Assembly: GCA_052173655.1 (NCBI GenBank)
Contig: JBQMYD010000002.1
Coordinates: forward strand, 124,001 to 188,000
Direction of reading: 5' to 3'
Length of the DNA stretch: 64,000 nt
Origin: RGIG9060 sp052173655
GTDB taxonomy: Bacteria; Spirochaetota; Spirochaetia; Treponematales; Treponemataceae
Positions 1 through 8,445 of this stretch are shown one piece after another (within the stretch, counting starts at the first letter, position 1; each line of letters begins with the position of its first letter). Position numbers and translations under genes: made by a program. The notes under the pieces were generated by a model. It was not told the DNA's origin, searched no databases, and saw only the letters and a program-made list of their open reading frames with translations.

Positions 1-672
1 AGTTTAATCGATAAAGGCAAGCAAATAATTTTGGTTTCTTCCGGTGCTCAGGTTAGCGGAGTAAGTACGGTAAAAGAATGGATGCGGAAAAAAGACGTTC
101 ATTTTAGGCAGGCTCTTTGTGCAATCGGACAGGTGGAGCTTATGGCTCAGTGGAGAAAGGCTTTTGCAGGACAAAATTTGCATATCGGTCAGCTTTTGCT
201 TACAAAGGACGACTTTGGAAACGATTTACGCTCTTTGAACATACGGAATACGCTTTTTACTCTAATTGATGAGGGGGTTGTTCCTATTATCAATGAAAAT
301 GACAGTGTTGCTACCGAAGAATTTAATATAGGAGATAATGATAATCTAAGTGCACAAACTGCAATATTGTGGAGTGCAGATTTGCTTATACTTTTTAGCG
401 ATGTTGACGGAGTTTATTCTGACAATCCAAAATCAAACAAAGATGCAAAATTGATTGAAACTGTTACCGATATTGCAGATTTACGCAAAAATATAAAAAT
501 AGGTGTAGCAAATAATTTTGGAACAGGTGGAATTGAAACTAAAATTCAAGCTGCTGAAAAAATAACTCCGTACGGAATACCTCTTTTGTTGGCAAAAGGA
601 TGTGAAGAAAATATTTTGGAAAATCTTGCAGCAGGAAAAGCAAAAGGTACGATTTTTTTTGCACAATATTGA
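1..672 (+). CDS. proB: Glutamate 5-kinase, 5' end cut off by window edge
   Basis: This enzyme phosphorylates L-glutamate to gamma-glutamyl phosphate, the first step of proline synthesis, in the cytoplasm. The reading frame is open from base 1, so about 40 N-terminal residues lie outside the window. Amino-acid-kinase motifs are clear: SSGAQVSG, GQLLLT, NENDSV, FNIGDNDNLSAQTA, FSDVDGVYSDNP and GTGGIETKIQAA. The protein ends soon after the kinase fold, so the C-terminal PUA domain of the E. coli enzyme is absent; PUA-less forms are known. proC follows after 32 bases, which suggests one transcript. Family and role are very secure. Confidence 0.95.
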   Translation, partial: SLIDKGKQIILVSSGAQVSGVSTVKEWMRKKDVHFRQALCAIGQVELMAQWRKAFAGQNLHIGQLLLTKDDFGNDLRSLNIRNTLFTLIDEGVVPIINENDSVATEEFNIGDNDNLSAQTAILWSADLLILFSDVDGVYSDNPKSNKDAKLIETVTDIADLRKNIKIGVANNFGTGGIETKIQAAEKITPYGIPLLLAKGCEENILENLAAGKAKGTIFFAQY

Positions 673-704
673 TTTAAAAAAATAATTTACTTAGGATAAC
701 AAAA

Positions 705-1502
705 ATGAAAATAGCTTGCATTGGAATAGGAAATATGGGTAGCTCAATAATGCAGTCCATATGTAAAAAATATGGAAAACTGTACGAAATTACCGTAGCA
801 AATCGTACCTTGGAAAAAGCTGAGAGTTTTGCAAAGAAAAATAAAGTTTCCTTTTCGGAAGATAACAGAAAAGCTGTACAGGATGCAGATTTTATTTTTC
901 TTGCGGTAAAGCCGAATTTGATTGAAAAAGTCATTAAAGAAGTAAGTTCTTGTGCAAAAGAGTCTGCTGTTTTTATTTCTATGGCAGCCGGGATTTCTTT
1001 GGAAAGATTAGAAAGCTTTGATTCTAAACATAGATTTGTTCGCATAATGCCTAATCTTCCTGCAAAAATAGGTGAAAGCATGACAGCTCTTTGCTGTAAT
1101 AAAAATATTTTGGATAGTGAACTTTCAATTATAAAAGAACTTATGGACGTTTGCGGAAACGTTCAAATAGTGCCGGAAAAACTTATGAGTTGTGTAACTG
1201 CTGTCAGCGGTTCGGGCACAGCTTATGCTTTTATGTTTATGGAAGCTTTGGCAGACAGTGCAGTTAGTTTTGGGATGCCAAGAGAGCAAGCTTATATTTA
1301 TGTTGCTCAAACTTTAAAAGGCAGTGCTCAAATGGTTTTGGAAACAAACAAACATCCTGCAGTTTTAAAAGACGAGGTTTGTTCTCCTGCCGGTACCACT
1401 ATCGAAGCCGTAAAATCTTTGGAAGCTCATGGCTTTAGAGGGGCAATAATTGCCGGTGCACAGGCTGCTTTTGAAAAATCAATCCAAATGGGAAATAATT
1501 AA
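705..1502 (+). CDS. proC: Pyrroline-5-carboxylate reductase
   Basis: This enzyme reduces 1-pyrroline-5-carboxylate to proline with NAD(P)H, the last step of proline synthesis. The 265-residue length is normal. The N-terminal Rossmann motif CIGIGNMGSS is followed by MPNLPAKIGESM, the dimer-forming SGSGTAYAFMFMEALADS helix and the hallmark SPAGTTIEAVKSLE near residue 225. It follows proB closely. No proA lies between them, so the middle step must be encoded elsewhere, perhaps upstream of the window. Confidence 0.96.
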   Translation: MKIACIGIGNMGSSIMQSICKKYGKLYEITVANRTLEKAESFAKKNKVSFSEDNRKAVQDADFIFLAVKPNLIEKVIKEVSSCAKESAVFISMAAGISLERLESFDSKHRFVRIMPNLPAKIGESMTALCCNKNILDSELSIIKELMDVCGNVQIVPEKLMSCVTAVSGSGTAYAFMFMEALADSAVSFGMPREQAYIYVAQTLKGSAQMVLETNKHPAVLKDEVCSPAGTTIEAVKSLEAHGFRGAIIAGAQAAFEKSIQMGNN

Positions 1503-1517
1503 CGGGAATAGAAACAG

Positions 1518-3329
1518 GTGTCAGGATTTTATGATTCATTTGATGTTGCTGTAGTTGGCGGAGGCCATGCCGGAATCGAGGCAAGTCTTGCCTGTGCAGG
1601 AATGGGATTAAAAACTCTTTTAATCACAATGACAATCGATTCAATCGGAAAATTGAGTTGCAATCCGTCTATTGGCGGAATTGCAAAAGGTAATATTGTC
1701 AGAGAAATTGATGCTTTAGGCGGTAAAATGGGATATTTTATCGACGAAACTATGATTCAATTCAGGATGCTTAATAAAAGTCGGGGCCCGGCAGTTCAAG
1801 CTCCCAGAAGTCAGGCAGATAAGATAGCTTATTCAGCTTTGGCAAGGAAAACCTTGGAAAGCAAAGAAAACTTAGAGATACTTCAAGATACCGTTGTAGA
1901 AATAGAAACTGAAGAAATATGTGGTGGAATTCTTGTTGAAAATGTAAGCGGACAGGCAGTCAGAAAACGCTTGAAGACTCTTATCACAGAACGAGGAAGA
2001 AGAATTTGTGTAAAATGTGCTGTTTTAACTACCGGAACATTTTTGGGCGGAAAAATCTTTATTGGAGAATTTGATTCTCTTAACGGTAGGCTTGGAGAAA
2101 GCGGGGCTTACGGTTTGACAGAATCTTTGCAAAAAATAGGTTTTAAAACAGGTCGGCTCAAAACCGGAACACCTCCAAGAATTTTGAAAAAATCAATAGA
2201 TTTCAGTTTGCTTGAAGAACAGTTGGGCGACAAGGATATTATTCCGTTCAGCTTTGATACTGAAAAAATTGATCGACCAATGGTACCGTGTCATTTGGTT
2301 TATACAAATGAAAAAACTCATAAAATAATTCGTGAAAATATAGGACGTTCACCCCTTTACAGCGGCAAAATCAGCGGCGTTGGGCCTAGATATTGTCCGA
2401 GTATTGAAGATAAAGTTATGAGGTTTGCTGAAAGAGAACATCATCAGCTTTTTGTAGAACCTGAAGGTTTGTCCACGGAAGAAATGTATTTAAACGGTTT
2501 TTCTTCAAGTTTACCCGAAGAAATTCAGGACAAATTTTTGCGTACATTACCCGGCTTTGAAAACGCGATAGTATCTCGTCCCGGGTATGCTGTTGAATAT
2601 GATTATGTAGAACCTACGCAGCTTTATCCTTCGTTAGAAACAAAATTGGTGAGCGGACTTTTTAATGCAGGGCAAATAAACGGAACGTCCGGTTATGAAG
2701 AAGCTGCAGGACAAGGTTTAATTGCAGGAATAAATGCAGCCTTGCTTGCTCGTGCCAAGAAAAGCACGAGTGAAAGTACAACAAAATATGAACCCGTTAT
2801 TTTAACTCGAAGTGAAGCTTATATAGGTGTTCTTATTGATGATCTTGTAACGTTGGGAACAAAAGAGCCTTACAGAATGTTTACAGCCAGAGCTGAACAC
2901 AGACTTCAACTTCGCCACGATACCTGCGATGAACGTTTGACGGAAAAAGCATGGAAAATAGGTCTAAAAACTGATGAACAAATGGAGAAAGTAAAGAATA
3001 AGATAGCTTTAAAAACGGAAATTCTTGACTTTTTGGTTAGAAACAAAAAATTTGATGAATCTGCTTATGATCCGAAGATTTTGGAATCGGCACGCATTGA
3101 CTTTAAATATCTTTATTATATAGAAAAACAAGAAAAACGCGTTGAAAAAATGCAAAGAATGGAAAAATCACGAATCCCTGAAAACTTTGATTATAATAAA
3201 ATTCCGGGGCTGAGTGCAGAATCCAGACAAAAACTTAAAAAAATACGACCCGTTACGTTGGGGCAGGCAAGCAGAATTTCAGGTATAAGACAAAGCGATA
3301 TCATGTTGCTAATGGTATATCAAAAATAA
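1518..3329 (+). CDS. mnmG: tRNA uridine-34 carboxymethylaminomethyl-modifying enzyme MnmG (GidA)
   Basis: With MnmE, this FAD protein installs carboxymethylaminomethyl groups at the wobble uridine of some tRNAs. Seen: the FAD-binding motif VGGGHAGIEAS at the N terminus, NPSIGGIAKGNIVREIDALGG, GTFLGG, GRLKTGTPPRI, CPSIEDKV, QGLIAGINAA and YRMFTARAEHRLQLRHD. The start is a GTG; the nearby ATG at 1531 is out of frame. At 603 residues it is slightly shorter than the usual 620-630. It lies 15 bases after proC, so it may be co-transcribed. It converges on the adenosine deaminase gene across only 18 bases, with no clear terminator between them. Confidence 0.97.
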   Translation: MSGFYDSFDVAVVGGGHAGIEASLACAGMGLKTLLITMTIDSIGKLSCNPSIGGIAKGNIVREIDALGGKMGYFIDETMIQFRMLNKSRGPAVQAPRSQADKIAYSALARKTLESKENLEILQDTVVEIETEEICGGILVENVSGQAVRKRLKTLITERGRRICVKCAVLTTGTFLGGKIFIGEFDSLNGRLGESGAYGLTESLQKIGFKTGRLKTGTPPRILKKSIDFSLLEEQLGDKDIIPFSFDTEKIDRPMVPCHLVYTNEKTHKIIRENIGRSPLYSGKISGVGPRYCPSIEDKVMRFAEREHHQLFVEPEGLSTEEMYLNGFSSSLPEEIQDKFLRTLPGFENAIVSRPGYAVEYDYVEPTQLYPSLETKLVSGLFNAGQINGTSGYEEAAGQGLIAGINAALLARAKKSTSESTTKYEPVILTRSEAYIGVLIDDLVTLGTKEPYRMFTARAEHRLQLRHDTCDERLTEKAWKIGLKTDEQMEKVKNKIALKTEILDFLVRNKKFDESAYDPKILESARIDFKYLYYIEKQEKRVEKMQRMEKSRIPENFDYNKIPGLSAESRQKLKKIRPVTLGQASRISGIRQSDIMLLMVYQK

Positions 3330-3347
3330 GCGTTAAAAACTGTAAAG

Positions 3348-4265
3348 CTATTTTTGATAAGAAGCAAGGTTGTCCTCAAATATCTTTTTTATTTGTTCGA
3401 CTGTCAGTACTCCGCAGTTTACAAGATCTACACACTGTTCACTTACACTTTTATTGAAAAACAAAAGGTCATCAGTTGATATCGTAACAGGAATTCCCCA
3501 TTCAACGAACTTTTTTATAGGATGTTCCGCTATTGAAGGAACAGCTGATAGCATTTCATTACTTGCAGGTGTAATATTGCATCTGATTTTTCTATCTTTT
3601 AGAAATTGCATTACACTATCATCTTTTGCAGCTCCAATACCGTGTTGAACTTCGTTAAGATTGAAAATTTCAACAAATCTCTTTACTGAATTGGAATCGC
3701 TGAACTCTCCAACGTGAGCTTTTCGTTTTATTCCGAGTTGACCTGCAAGATCGTATATATACACAAAATCTTCTAAGCCTTCTTCAACTTCAGGACCATA
3801 AAGATCAATGCTTTTAAAAACCCCGCTTTTTAAACATTCCGGCACCCATTTATCGATGCAGTCTTTTGGAAAAGTTTTGCCCATTCCTAATTCCGGACGA
3901 AAATCTATTTTTGATTCAAATTTTTCTTTAAGGGATACAACCATTTTGCAAAAACTATCAACATCTTTTCCGCAATGATTTACAAAATTAAGGTCTACAC
4001 TTCCTTCCAGAATTGTAACTCCGTCCGCAATTGCATCTTGAATTGAAAGCGAAATTACATCTTGAACGTCCTTTTTTGTTGCAATTCTGGGACGAGTATA
4101 ACGCCCGATAACTTCGTGCATTTCATTCAGACCTTTCATTTTTCGAGGAAAATTTGGAATCTGAAAACCTGCCCATGGAACAAAAGAAGCATAGCGCATA
4201 CCAAGATTCAAATGATTATGACAATCAACTTTTGGTAATGAAATAAAATCTGTTATTGAAACCAT
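3348..4265 (-). CDS. add: Adenosine deaminase family protein
   Basis: The protein belongs to the zinc amidohydrolase family that deaminates adenosine to inosine, a purine-salvage step. Seen: the metal-binding DCHNHLN (H16 and H18), AHVGEF for the HxGE pair, QHGIGA for a third histidine, and STDDLLFF for the catalytic aspartates. At 305 residues it is shorter than the roughly 335 of typical bacterial Add. An adenine deaminase or related purine specificity cannot be excluded by eye. A GAGG ribosome binding site lies just upstream of the ATG. Confidence 0.85.
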   Translation of the reverse strand: MVSITDFISLPKVDCHNHLNLGMRYASFVPWAGFQIPNFPRKMKGLNEMHEVIGRYTRPRIATKKDVQDVISLSIQDAIADGVTILEGSVDLNFVNHCGKDVDSFCKMVVSLKEKFESKIDFRPELGMGKTFPKDCIDKWVPECLKSGVFKSIDLYGPEVEEGLEDFVYIYDLAGQLGIKRKAHVGEFSDSNSVKRFVEIFNLNEVQHGIGAAKDDSVMQFLKDRKIRCNITPASNEMLSAVPSIAEHPIKKFVEWGIPVTISTDDLLFFNKSVSEQCVDLVNCGVLTVEQIKKIFEDNLASYQK

Positions 4266-4367
4266 GATTTATACCTCTTTTTTGTACTTTGTATTTAGTA
4301 CTTGACAAACTTTCCCTTTCTTATCGGTATGTTTTGTGTATAACTTTAGATTTTTTTTATAAAAAAA

Positions 4368-6164
4368 TTAAAAAATTTGATCCATTTGATCTACAAGAAG
4401 TTCAAAACGCTTTAATGCGGCTTTTATCGGTTCAGGGCTGGACATATCAACTCCGGCAATTTTAAGAGAATCGATAGGATAACGTGAACCTCCTGACTTT
4501 AAAAATTTAAAATAATCATCAAGTTCACTTTTGCCTCCGTTTAGAACTCTTTGGCTTAAAGCAAGAGAAGCACTTATTCCTGTGGAGTATTTGTAAACAT
4601 AGAAAGAATTGTAAAAATGAGGAATACGTAGGCCTTCCAAATCGCTTGTATTTTCAAAATTCACCTGTGAACCAAAATAGGTTTGCAAAAGTTTTTTATA
4701 TTCACTGCGTAGATTTTCAATTGTGAGAGGAACTCCGTTTTCTACAAGTTCATGAGTTGTTAATTCGTATTCTGCGAACATTGTTTGTCTGTGCAGTGTT
4801 GCCATGATATCGGCAGTTCTGGTGCATATAAGGTAGTTTTTTACGTTGGAATCCGTAGTATTTTTTATCAAATATTGAAACAAAAGTTCTTCATTAAATG
4901 TGGATGCGACTTCGGCTTCAAAAATTGTGTAATTATAGCAACTAAAAGGATTTGAACGTGCAGAGTACCATGAATGCATGGAATGTCCGCCTTCATGTGC
5001 CATAGTAAACAGATCTCGTAAAGAATCTTCCTTGTAGTTCAACATTATATAAGGATATCCGGTATAGCCCCCACTTGAAAAAGCTCCGCTACGTTTTCCT
5101 TTGTTTTCGTATTTATCTACCCAGCCTCCGGTTAAACCGTTGCAAAGTGTTTGTGTGTATTCTTGCCCCAAAGGGAGCAGGGCTTCTCGTAAAATATCAA
5201 CGGCTTTGTCATAAGGGATAGTACTTTTTGCCTGCTCAACAAGAGGAACGTAAACATCATAAAGATGTAATTCATCTAATTTTAAAGCACGTTTACGAAT
5301 AGCGTAATATTTATGTAGACTTTCAAGGTTTGATCGTACAGTTTGAATTAAATTTTGATAAACACTTTCGGGTACATTATCAGGAAATAGAGCCATGTTA
5401 AGACACGATTTATATCCTCTTGCCTTTGCAGAAAAAACGTCCTGCAATACATTACCGCTGTATAAAGCTGCGATGGTATTTTTATGACTTTCAAATGTAT
5501 TATAAAATTTTGTATATGCTTCTTTTCGGATATTTCTGTCTTGATTTTCCATAAAAATCGAATATGTACTTTGACTTAGGGGCATTTCTTCTTTTTCAGA
5601 AATTTTTATGCTGCCGAAGTTCATGTCTACATTAGTCAGCATACTAAAGGCGTTTTTAGGACACTGAGCACTTTCGCTCATCATGGCAAAAAGCTTTTCC
5701 TCTTTTTCGCTTAAAATATAAGGCTTGTTGTGTAGAATTTTTTGGAGCATAATTTTATAATCCGAAAAATCATCTTTTTTAAGAATGCTTTGCATTTGTT
5801 CATCTGAGATTTCCTGAATTTCGGTTACTATAAAACATGTTTTGCTTTGAGCATCTGATGAGACCATCATGTAACGCCCTAATTTATCTTGAAATTCTGC
5901 ATTGCCTGCATCTCCTGCAGTTTGTAAAAACGCATAATTTCCCGTTTTTTCGCAGATTTTTTCAAGGTCTTCGTTGAGTACCAAAACTTTAAGCAAGTCT
6001 TGAGAAGAATTTTTTAATTTTCCTTGAAATTTTACGATTTCATCGGCAAGATGTCCGATTTTTTTTAAATCAATTTCCCATTCTTCATCATTTTTATAAA
6101 GGGAGGATAAGTCCCACTTATCTTTTTGCGATACTTGAGTTCGTTCCGGAATTGTATTTGTCAT
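4368..6164 (-). CDS. pepF: Oligoendopeptidase F (M3 metallopeptidase)
   Basis: This cytoplasmic zinc peptidase cleaves oligopeptides of roughly 7 to 17 residues. The M3 signature HEGGHSMHSW (HExxH) lies about two thirds along the 598-residue chain, followed by an acidic FEAEVAS segment that should supply the third zinc ligand. Length and the N-terminal helical region fit PepF. The antiporter gene ends 15 bases upstream. No ribosome binding site precedes the ATG; instead a -10-like box sits 6 bases before it (see the promoter entry), so the mRNA may start at the initiation codon. Confidence 0.94.
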   Translation of the reverse strand: MTNTIPERTQVSQKDKWDLSSLYKNDEEWEIDLKKIGHLADEIVKFQGKLKNSSQDLLKVLVLNEDLEKICEKTGNYAFLQTAGDAGNAEFQDKLGRYMMVSSDAQSKTCFIVTEIQEISDEQMQSILKKDDFSDYKIMLQKILHNKPYILSEKEEKLFAMMSESAQCPKNAFSMLTNVDMNFGSIKISEKEEMPLSQSTYSIFMENQDRNIRKEAYTKFYNTFESHKNTIAALYSGNVLQDVFSAKARGYKSCLNMALFPDNVPESVYQNLIQTVRSNLESLHKYYAIRKRALKLDELHLYDVYVPLVEQAKSTIPYDKAVDILREALLPLGQEYTQTLCNGLTGGWVDKYENKGKRSGAFSSGGYTGYPYIMLNYKEDSLRDLFTMAHEGGHSMHSWYSARSNPFSCYNYTIFEAEVASTFNEELLFQYLIKNTTDSNVKNYLICTRTADIMATLHRQTMFAEYELTTHELVENGVPLTIENLRSEYKKLLQTYFGSQVNFENTSDLEGLRIPHFYNSFYVYKYSTGISASLALSQRVLNGGKSELDDYFKFLKSGGSRYPIDSLKIAGVDMSSPEPIKAALKRFELLVDQMDQIF

Positions 6165-6170
6165 ATTAAT

Positions 6171-6199
6171 AATATAAGACTATTCTTCTATGTTAGCAA
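6171..6199 (-). promoter_or_regulatory. Possible leaderless promoter of pepF
   Basis: On the minus strand TTGCTA (6194-6199), a 17-base spacer and TATATT (6171-6176) lie six bases before the pepF ATG. The -35 box is inside the antiporter gene. The ATG has no Shine-Dalgarno sequence. Weaker than the other cases because the whole region is AT-rich. Confidence 0.4.
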
Positions 6200-7907
6200 G
6201 CTTTTGACGTATTTCTACAATTTTTGCATGTAAAAAGTGTTCAACCGTTGAGCGTTCTGCAATTCCTATGACTTGATTGTCATTGGAAACGATAGGAAGA
6301 GCATCTTTATCATTTTGTATAAAAACAGAATTAAGTTCTGCAAGATTTATTTTAGGACTTACGGTTGTATTGCATTTTTCCATAATATCCATTGCAAGAA
6401 CTCCTTCTCCTAGCTCCATTACGGCAAGGCTTTCCTTTAATTGTTCCAAAGTGATAATTCCCGCCAAAGTGCCGTTTTGTTTTTTTACTGCGTAGTTTAA
6501 ATTAGGATTTTTACTGAATGAATCTAAAATCGATTTTAAAGTTTCGGTTTCAAAAACAATTCCGCTTGAAGATGGATCGCAAATTTTGGTTCCGCAGTTT
6601 GTAAGGTCGGATACAAGAAAGTCTTTTAGTATATCTTCTTCGCAAATATCAAGTCCGCTTTCTCCGGATTTTTTCACGCCGTATTTTACACAAATCGGTC
6701 CGACAATTTGAACTACAAATGTTGTTGCGGTTATGATCAGCATTACAGAGCCGCCAATAGTGTCTGCAAAGTCCTGTCCTGCTAAAATTGAAAGACCTAT
6801 GGCAACTCCTGCTTGGCTTAAAAGGCAAAAGGGTAAATATTTTCTTACAGTTGAAGGAGCTTTTGTTAGTTTTGCTCCAAGCCAAGAGCCTAGTGATTTA
6901 CCTGCGGTTCGGCAAATGATATATATTAACGCAATAAAACCTACAAGTGCTGAAATTTTCCAGATATTCATTTTTGCCCCTACAAGAACGAAGAATAAAA
7001 CGTAAATAGGGGGCGTAAATTTTTCTACCAAAGAAAATGTAGATTTTATTTTTCCTCCTGCAAAGTTTACAAGGAAAAAACCTATGGACATGGAAGCAAG
7101 AATATTATCAAGTTGCAACATAGAAGCGATTCCTGTGCATAAAAGCAATGTTCCAAGAGAAAAGGAAAGAATACGCCCTTCATCATTAAGAACGTGTTTT
7201 ATTATTCTGCCCAAAAGAAAACCGAAAATTCCGCCGAGTAAAATTGAGCCTGCAATATCGTAGGCTATTTTTAAAAGTTGCACGCCAAAACTGTCAGTTT
7301 TTGCTCCCAAAATGGAACCTGCAATTGAAGAAGATATTGCATACAAAATTAATGCTACAGCATCATCCATTGCAACAATTCCTAGAACAGTTGAAGTAAG
7401 AGGGCCTTTTGTTCGATATTCCTTTAATACGTCAGTAGTTGCAGCAGGGGCTGTGGCACTGGAAATTGCACCTAAAATAAGCCCAAGAGAAATTGCTCTG
7501 TCAAGGTCACGGATAAATAGAAAAACAACTGTACTTACAACGATGGCAACCACAAAAAAAGGGGTGATAGCTTCAAAAAGTAAAATTCCGGCGAATTGTT
7601 TGCCGTATTTTTTTATTACACTTGTTTTTAATTCCGCCCCTATTAAAAAACCTATTAAGGACAAGGCTACAGTACTTAAGGGGGTTAAAGCCGCAATTAC
7701 TTTTACGCTTAAAACTTGAAGTCCGGATTGACCGATTAAAATTCCTATTACAATGTAGCCTACAACTTGAGGAATTTTTAATTTTTGAAAAATTTTTCCT
7801 CCGCAGGCACCTAAAAACATAATAAGACCTAAAAGCAAAATGAGATTTGTTGTATTAACTGCATTAAATTGCATAAATTGTGGTAAAATTTCTGAAAGTT
7901 TGTTCAT
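6180..7907 (-). CDS. CPA2-family cation/proton antiporter with C-terminal CBS pair
   Basis: This is a membrane exchanger of the Kef/NapA type. About 12 hydrophobic segments fill residues 1-400. The signature region AISSATAPAATTDVLKEY followed by GIVAMDDAVALILYAIS holds the acidic pair typical of CPA2 proteins. The last 150 residues form two CBS-like repeats (around AGIITLEQLKES and PIVSNDNQVIGIAE), which commonly bind adenine nucleotides and could gate transport. The substrate cation (Na+ or K+) cannot be read from sequence. It has a strong -10 box eight bases before the ATG and no Shine-Dalgarno sequence. It probably heads a transcript with pepF. Confidence 0.88.
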   Translation of the reverse strand: MNKLSEILPQFMQFNAVNTTNLILLLGLIMFLGACGGKIFQKLKIPQVVGYIVIGILIGQSGLQVLSVKVIAALTPLSTVALSLIGFLIGAELKTSVIKKYGKQFAGILLFEAITPFFVVAIVVSTVVFLFIRDLDRAISLGLILGAISSATAPAATTDVLKEYRTKGPLTSTVLGIVAMDDAVALILYAISSSIAGSILGAKTDSFGVQLLKIAYDIAGSILLGGIFGFLLGRIIKHVLNDEGRILSFSLGTLLLCTGIASMLQLDNILASMSIGFFLVNFAGGKIKSTFSLVEKFTPPIYVLFFVLVGAKMNIWKISALVGFIALIYIICRTAGKSLGSWLGAKLTKAPSTVRKYLPFCLLSQAGVAIGLSILAGQDFADTIGGSVMLIITATTFVVQIVGPICVKYGVKKSGESGLDICEEDILKDFLVSDLTNCGTKICDPSSSGIVFETETLKSILDSFSKNPNLNYAVKKQNGTLAGIITLEQLKESLAVMELGEGVLAMDIMEKCNTTVSPKINLAELNSVFIQNDKDALPIVSNDNQVIGIAERSTVEHFLHAKIVEIRQKLANIEE

Positions 7908-7915
7908 GGCTTTAT

Positions 7916-7944
7916 ATTATACTGAATGTTATAATGAATGTGAA
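7916..7944 (-). promoter_or_regulatory. Promoter of antiporter gene, predicted leaderless
   Basis: On the minus strand TTCACA (7939-7944) and TATAAT (7916-7921) are separated by exactly 17 bases. The -10 box ends 8 bases before the ATG, so transcription should begin within about a base of the start codon. No ribosome binding site can fit. Confidence 0.65.
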
Positions 7945-8033
7945 CTGATTTTTACGCTGATGTTTTTATATTGGTAATGTGAATTAAATTTGGTAATATT
8001 TGTGCTGAGTATTATATTTTACGGAGGATTTTT

Positions 8034-8300
8034 ATGAAGTATACTTTTAAATCACGCGGAACTTGTGCCGTAGAAATTTCTTTTGATCTTGAAAAAGAAG
8101 CGGATGGAAAAGCCATAGTAAAAGATGTAAATTTTGTTGGAGGATGTAGCGGAAATACAAAAGGAATTGCAAGCCTTGTAGAAGGAATGAATGCCCAAGA
8201 TGTCATAGAACGATGTAAAGGAATAAAATGCGGTATGCGTTCAACAAGTTGTCCTGATCAATTATCAAGGGCATTGACGGATGCCATTGAAAAAGTATAA
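8034..8300 (+). CDS. TSCPD-domain protein (TIGR03905-like)
   Basis: This is an 88-residue protein of the small TSCPD family, named after the motif seen here as TSCPDQLSRAL. Cysteines occur in GTCAVEIS, GGCSGN, ERCKGIKCG and TSCPD, in a pattern resembling the C-terminal zinc-binding tail of adenosylcobalamin-dependent ribonucleotide reductase. Stand-alone members have no proven function; a metal- or nucleotide-linked role is inference. A clean GGAGG ribosome binding site precedes the ATG. It is divergent from the antiporter gene and stands alone before glnA. Confidence 0.85.
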   Translation: MKYTFKSRGTCAVEISFDLEKEADGKAIVKDVNFVGGCSGNTKGIASLVEGMNAQDVIERCKGIKCGMRSTSCPDQLSRALTDAIEKV

Positions 8301-8357
8301 CCAAATTTAAAGTTTATTTTTTTGCATTATTTTTTTTTGCAAAATTAAAAACTACTT

Positions 8358-8386
8358 TTGCACTACTTTAATACTTATGATATAAT
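8358..8386 (+). promoter_or_regulatory. Sigma70-type promoter of glnA
   Basis: TTGCAC (8358-8363), a 17-base spacer and a perfect TATAAT (8381-8386) lie about 60 bases before the glnA ATG. An AGGAG ribosome binding site sits near 8430. No sigma54-type GG/GC element was seen. Confidence 0.75.
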
Positions 8387-8445
8387 TAAAAAATAAGCTA
8401 TGGATAACTTTTGTTTCCACACAGCAAAAAGGAGCTTTTCATAAA

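Noticed and set aside
4285..4310. Repeated GTACTT-type words upstream of the adenosine deaminase gene
   Set aside because: Short words in AT-rich DNA with no consistent symmetry or spacing to a promoter.
8315..8345. T-rich hairpin (TTTTGCA/TGCAAAA) after the TSCPD gene as terminator
   Set aside because: The stem is short and AT-only; T-runs of this kind are frequent here.
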